44,608 nt of DNA from an uncultured Nitrospira sp. (GTDB lineage: Bacteria; Nitrospirota; Nitrospiria; Nitrospirales; Nitrospiraceae). The notes under the pieces are model-generated. The model saw nothing but the letters and a program-made list of their open reading frames with translations, made no database searches and was not told the DNA's origin. How positions within the stretch are numbered: position 1 is the stretch's first letter; each line of letters begins with the position of its first letter. This document shows positions 43,879 through 44,608 of the stretch, piece by piece. The stretch spans positions 1 to 44,608 of the forward strand of contig CABVSR010000028.1 of assembly GCA_902500995.1 (NCBI GenBank), read 5' to 3'. The position numbers were made by a program, and so were the translations under genes.

Positions 43879-44608
43879 TGATTGACCGGGTGATCGACAG
43901 TCGAGGGTTGGATAGTTTCGATCTTCGCTTCATGGGACTGATCGCGGTGATCCTGTCCGTGGGGGTGCTGTCGATCTACAGTGTGACGCACTCCCAGGAC
44001 ACGGCTTTCCCGTTTTACCTCAAACAGCTGGTCTGGATTCTGCTGGGGACGGTGGCGTTCCTCGTGATGTATCTGTCCGATTACCACAAAATAGCGCGCC
44101 TGGCCTATCCCACCTACGCGGTCATTTTGATCATGCTCGCGATCGTCTTGTTCATGGGGAAATCGAGCCGCGGGGCCCAGCGATGGATTCCCATCGGGCC
44201 ATTTGCGTTTCAACCGTCGGAATTCGCAAAACTGGTTCTCGTTCTGGTTCTGGCGAACTATTACTCGCGCGCATCGCGGGTGGGCTGGTTGCATCGGGTG
44301 GTGCTGCCGGGACTCATTGTCCTGCCTGGATTGTTGTTGATCCTCAAACAGCCGGATCTGGGCAGCGGCCTCAGTTTCCTGGCCGTCTATGCGGCCATGT
44401 TATTGATGGTCGGCGTCCGCTCGAAGGCCTTGGGGATCATTTTGTTGCTGTCGGTCATGCTCTTTCCATTCGTGTGGGAGATGGTCTGGGCGTCGTTGCA
44501 CGATTATCAACGCGAACGGGTCATGGCTTTCGTGGATCCTGATTACGATCCGGGAGGCAAAGGCTACCATGCGCTGCAGTCGAGAATTGCCATCGGTTCG
44601 GGAGAACT
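43878..44608 (+). CDS. rodA: peptidoglycan glycosyltransferase RodA (SEDS), 3' end beyond window
   Basis: The first 243 codons of a SEDS-family glycan polymerase, partner of PBP2. Translation gives multiple membrane segments, LRFMGLIAVILSVGVLSIYS at the start, then SSRGAQRWIPIG and FQPSEFAKLVLVLVLANYYS, the SEDS signature. The ATG overlaps the mrdA stop (TGATG), so the two are translationally coupled. No stop occurs before the window ends. Confidence 0.94.
   Translation, partial: MIDRVIDSRGLDSFDLRFMGLIAVILSVGVLSIYSVTHSQDTAFPFYLKQLVWILLGTVAFLVMYLSDYHKIARLAYPTYAVILIMLAIVLFMGKSSRGAQRWIPIGPFAFQPSEFAKLVLVLVLANYYSRASRVGWLHRVVLPGLIVLPGLLLILKQPDLGSGLSFLAVYAAMLLMVGVRSKALGIILLLSVMLFPFVWEMVWASLHDYQRERVMAFVDPDYDPGGKGYHALQSRIAIGSGE

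Overview
The window reads as chromosomal core sequence from a member of the Nitrospirota, most likely the genus Nitrospira. This is an inference from gene content: a five-subunit 2-oxoacid:ferredoxin oxidoreductase with a CO-dehydrogenase-beta-like subunit (the arrangement described for reductive-TCA organisms such as Hydrogenobacter and Nitrospira), a moderately GC-rich base composition, a rho-rpmE-prfA-prmC-murA-his order, and a long palindromic intergenic repeat of a kind I recall from Nitrospira genomes. No phage, plasmid, IS element or CRISPR array is visible; almost every base belongs to housekeeping genes packed into tight operons.

Layout. 1-54 (minus) is a truncated tRNA-Asn, followed by a small acidic protein of unknown function (118-387, minus). 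473-4363 (minus) is the five-gene oxidoreductase operon, with an intrinsic terminator at 415-447 and a full-consensus sigma70 promoter at 4573-4602. 4704-5417 (minus) holds a YciI-like and a DUF2203 protein. From 5581 the plus strand carries rho (own promoter, about 300-nt leader), rpmE with a terminator, then prfA-prmC-murA-hisG-hisD-hisB-hisH-lipoprotein-hisA-hisF-hisIE-HIT, most junctions overlapping or within a few bases. A promoter near 17495 starts dnaG-rpoD, and another at 21281 serves a CAU-anticodon tRNA, probably tRNA-Ile2. A zinc-ribbon coiled-coil protein converges on an RNase HIII-like gene. Next are an M48 metalloprotease lipoprotein and the RNase P RNA gene, whose 3' end lies antisense to a glutaredoxin-like gene.

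24762-35658 is mainly branched-chain amino acid biosynthesis: ilvB-ilvN-ilvC, then psd-pssA (phosphatidylethanolamine synthesis), a T-box riboswitch whose apparent specifier codon is CUC (Leu), a roughly 117-bp imperfect palindrome, leuA, a cupin protein, leuB, an NHL beta-propeller protein and asd. 35662-38146 holds a DUF2905 membrane protein, a SpoIID/LytB-like protein and queA. A SurA/PpiD-N-terminal-like membrane protein lies convergent at 38139-38837. The window ends in a cell-shape cluster: RDD protein, mreB, mreC, mreD, mrdA (PBP2) and the start of rodA, preceded by a promoter at 38947-38975.

How the genes work together: the oxidoreductase probably makes or interconverts 2-oxoacids such as pyruvate for carbon fixation, pyruvate feeds ilvBNC and leuA/leuB, and the his genes encode most of histidine synthesis. 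HisG is the short form that normally needs HisZ, and no hisZ is in this window. Nothing here amounts to a clear, wholly new system. The best leads are the leuA T-box with its adjacent palindrome, the unexplained proteins embedded in the his and leu operons, the rnpB/glutaredoxin antisense overlap, and the inverted repeats at the oxidoreductase and dnaG promoters.
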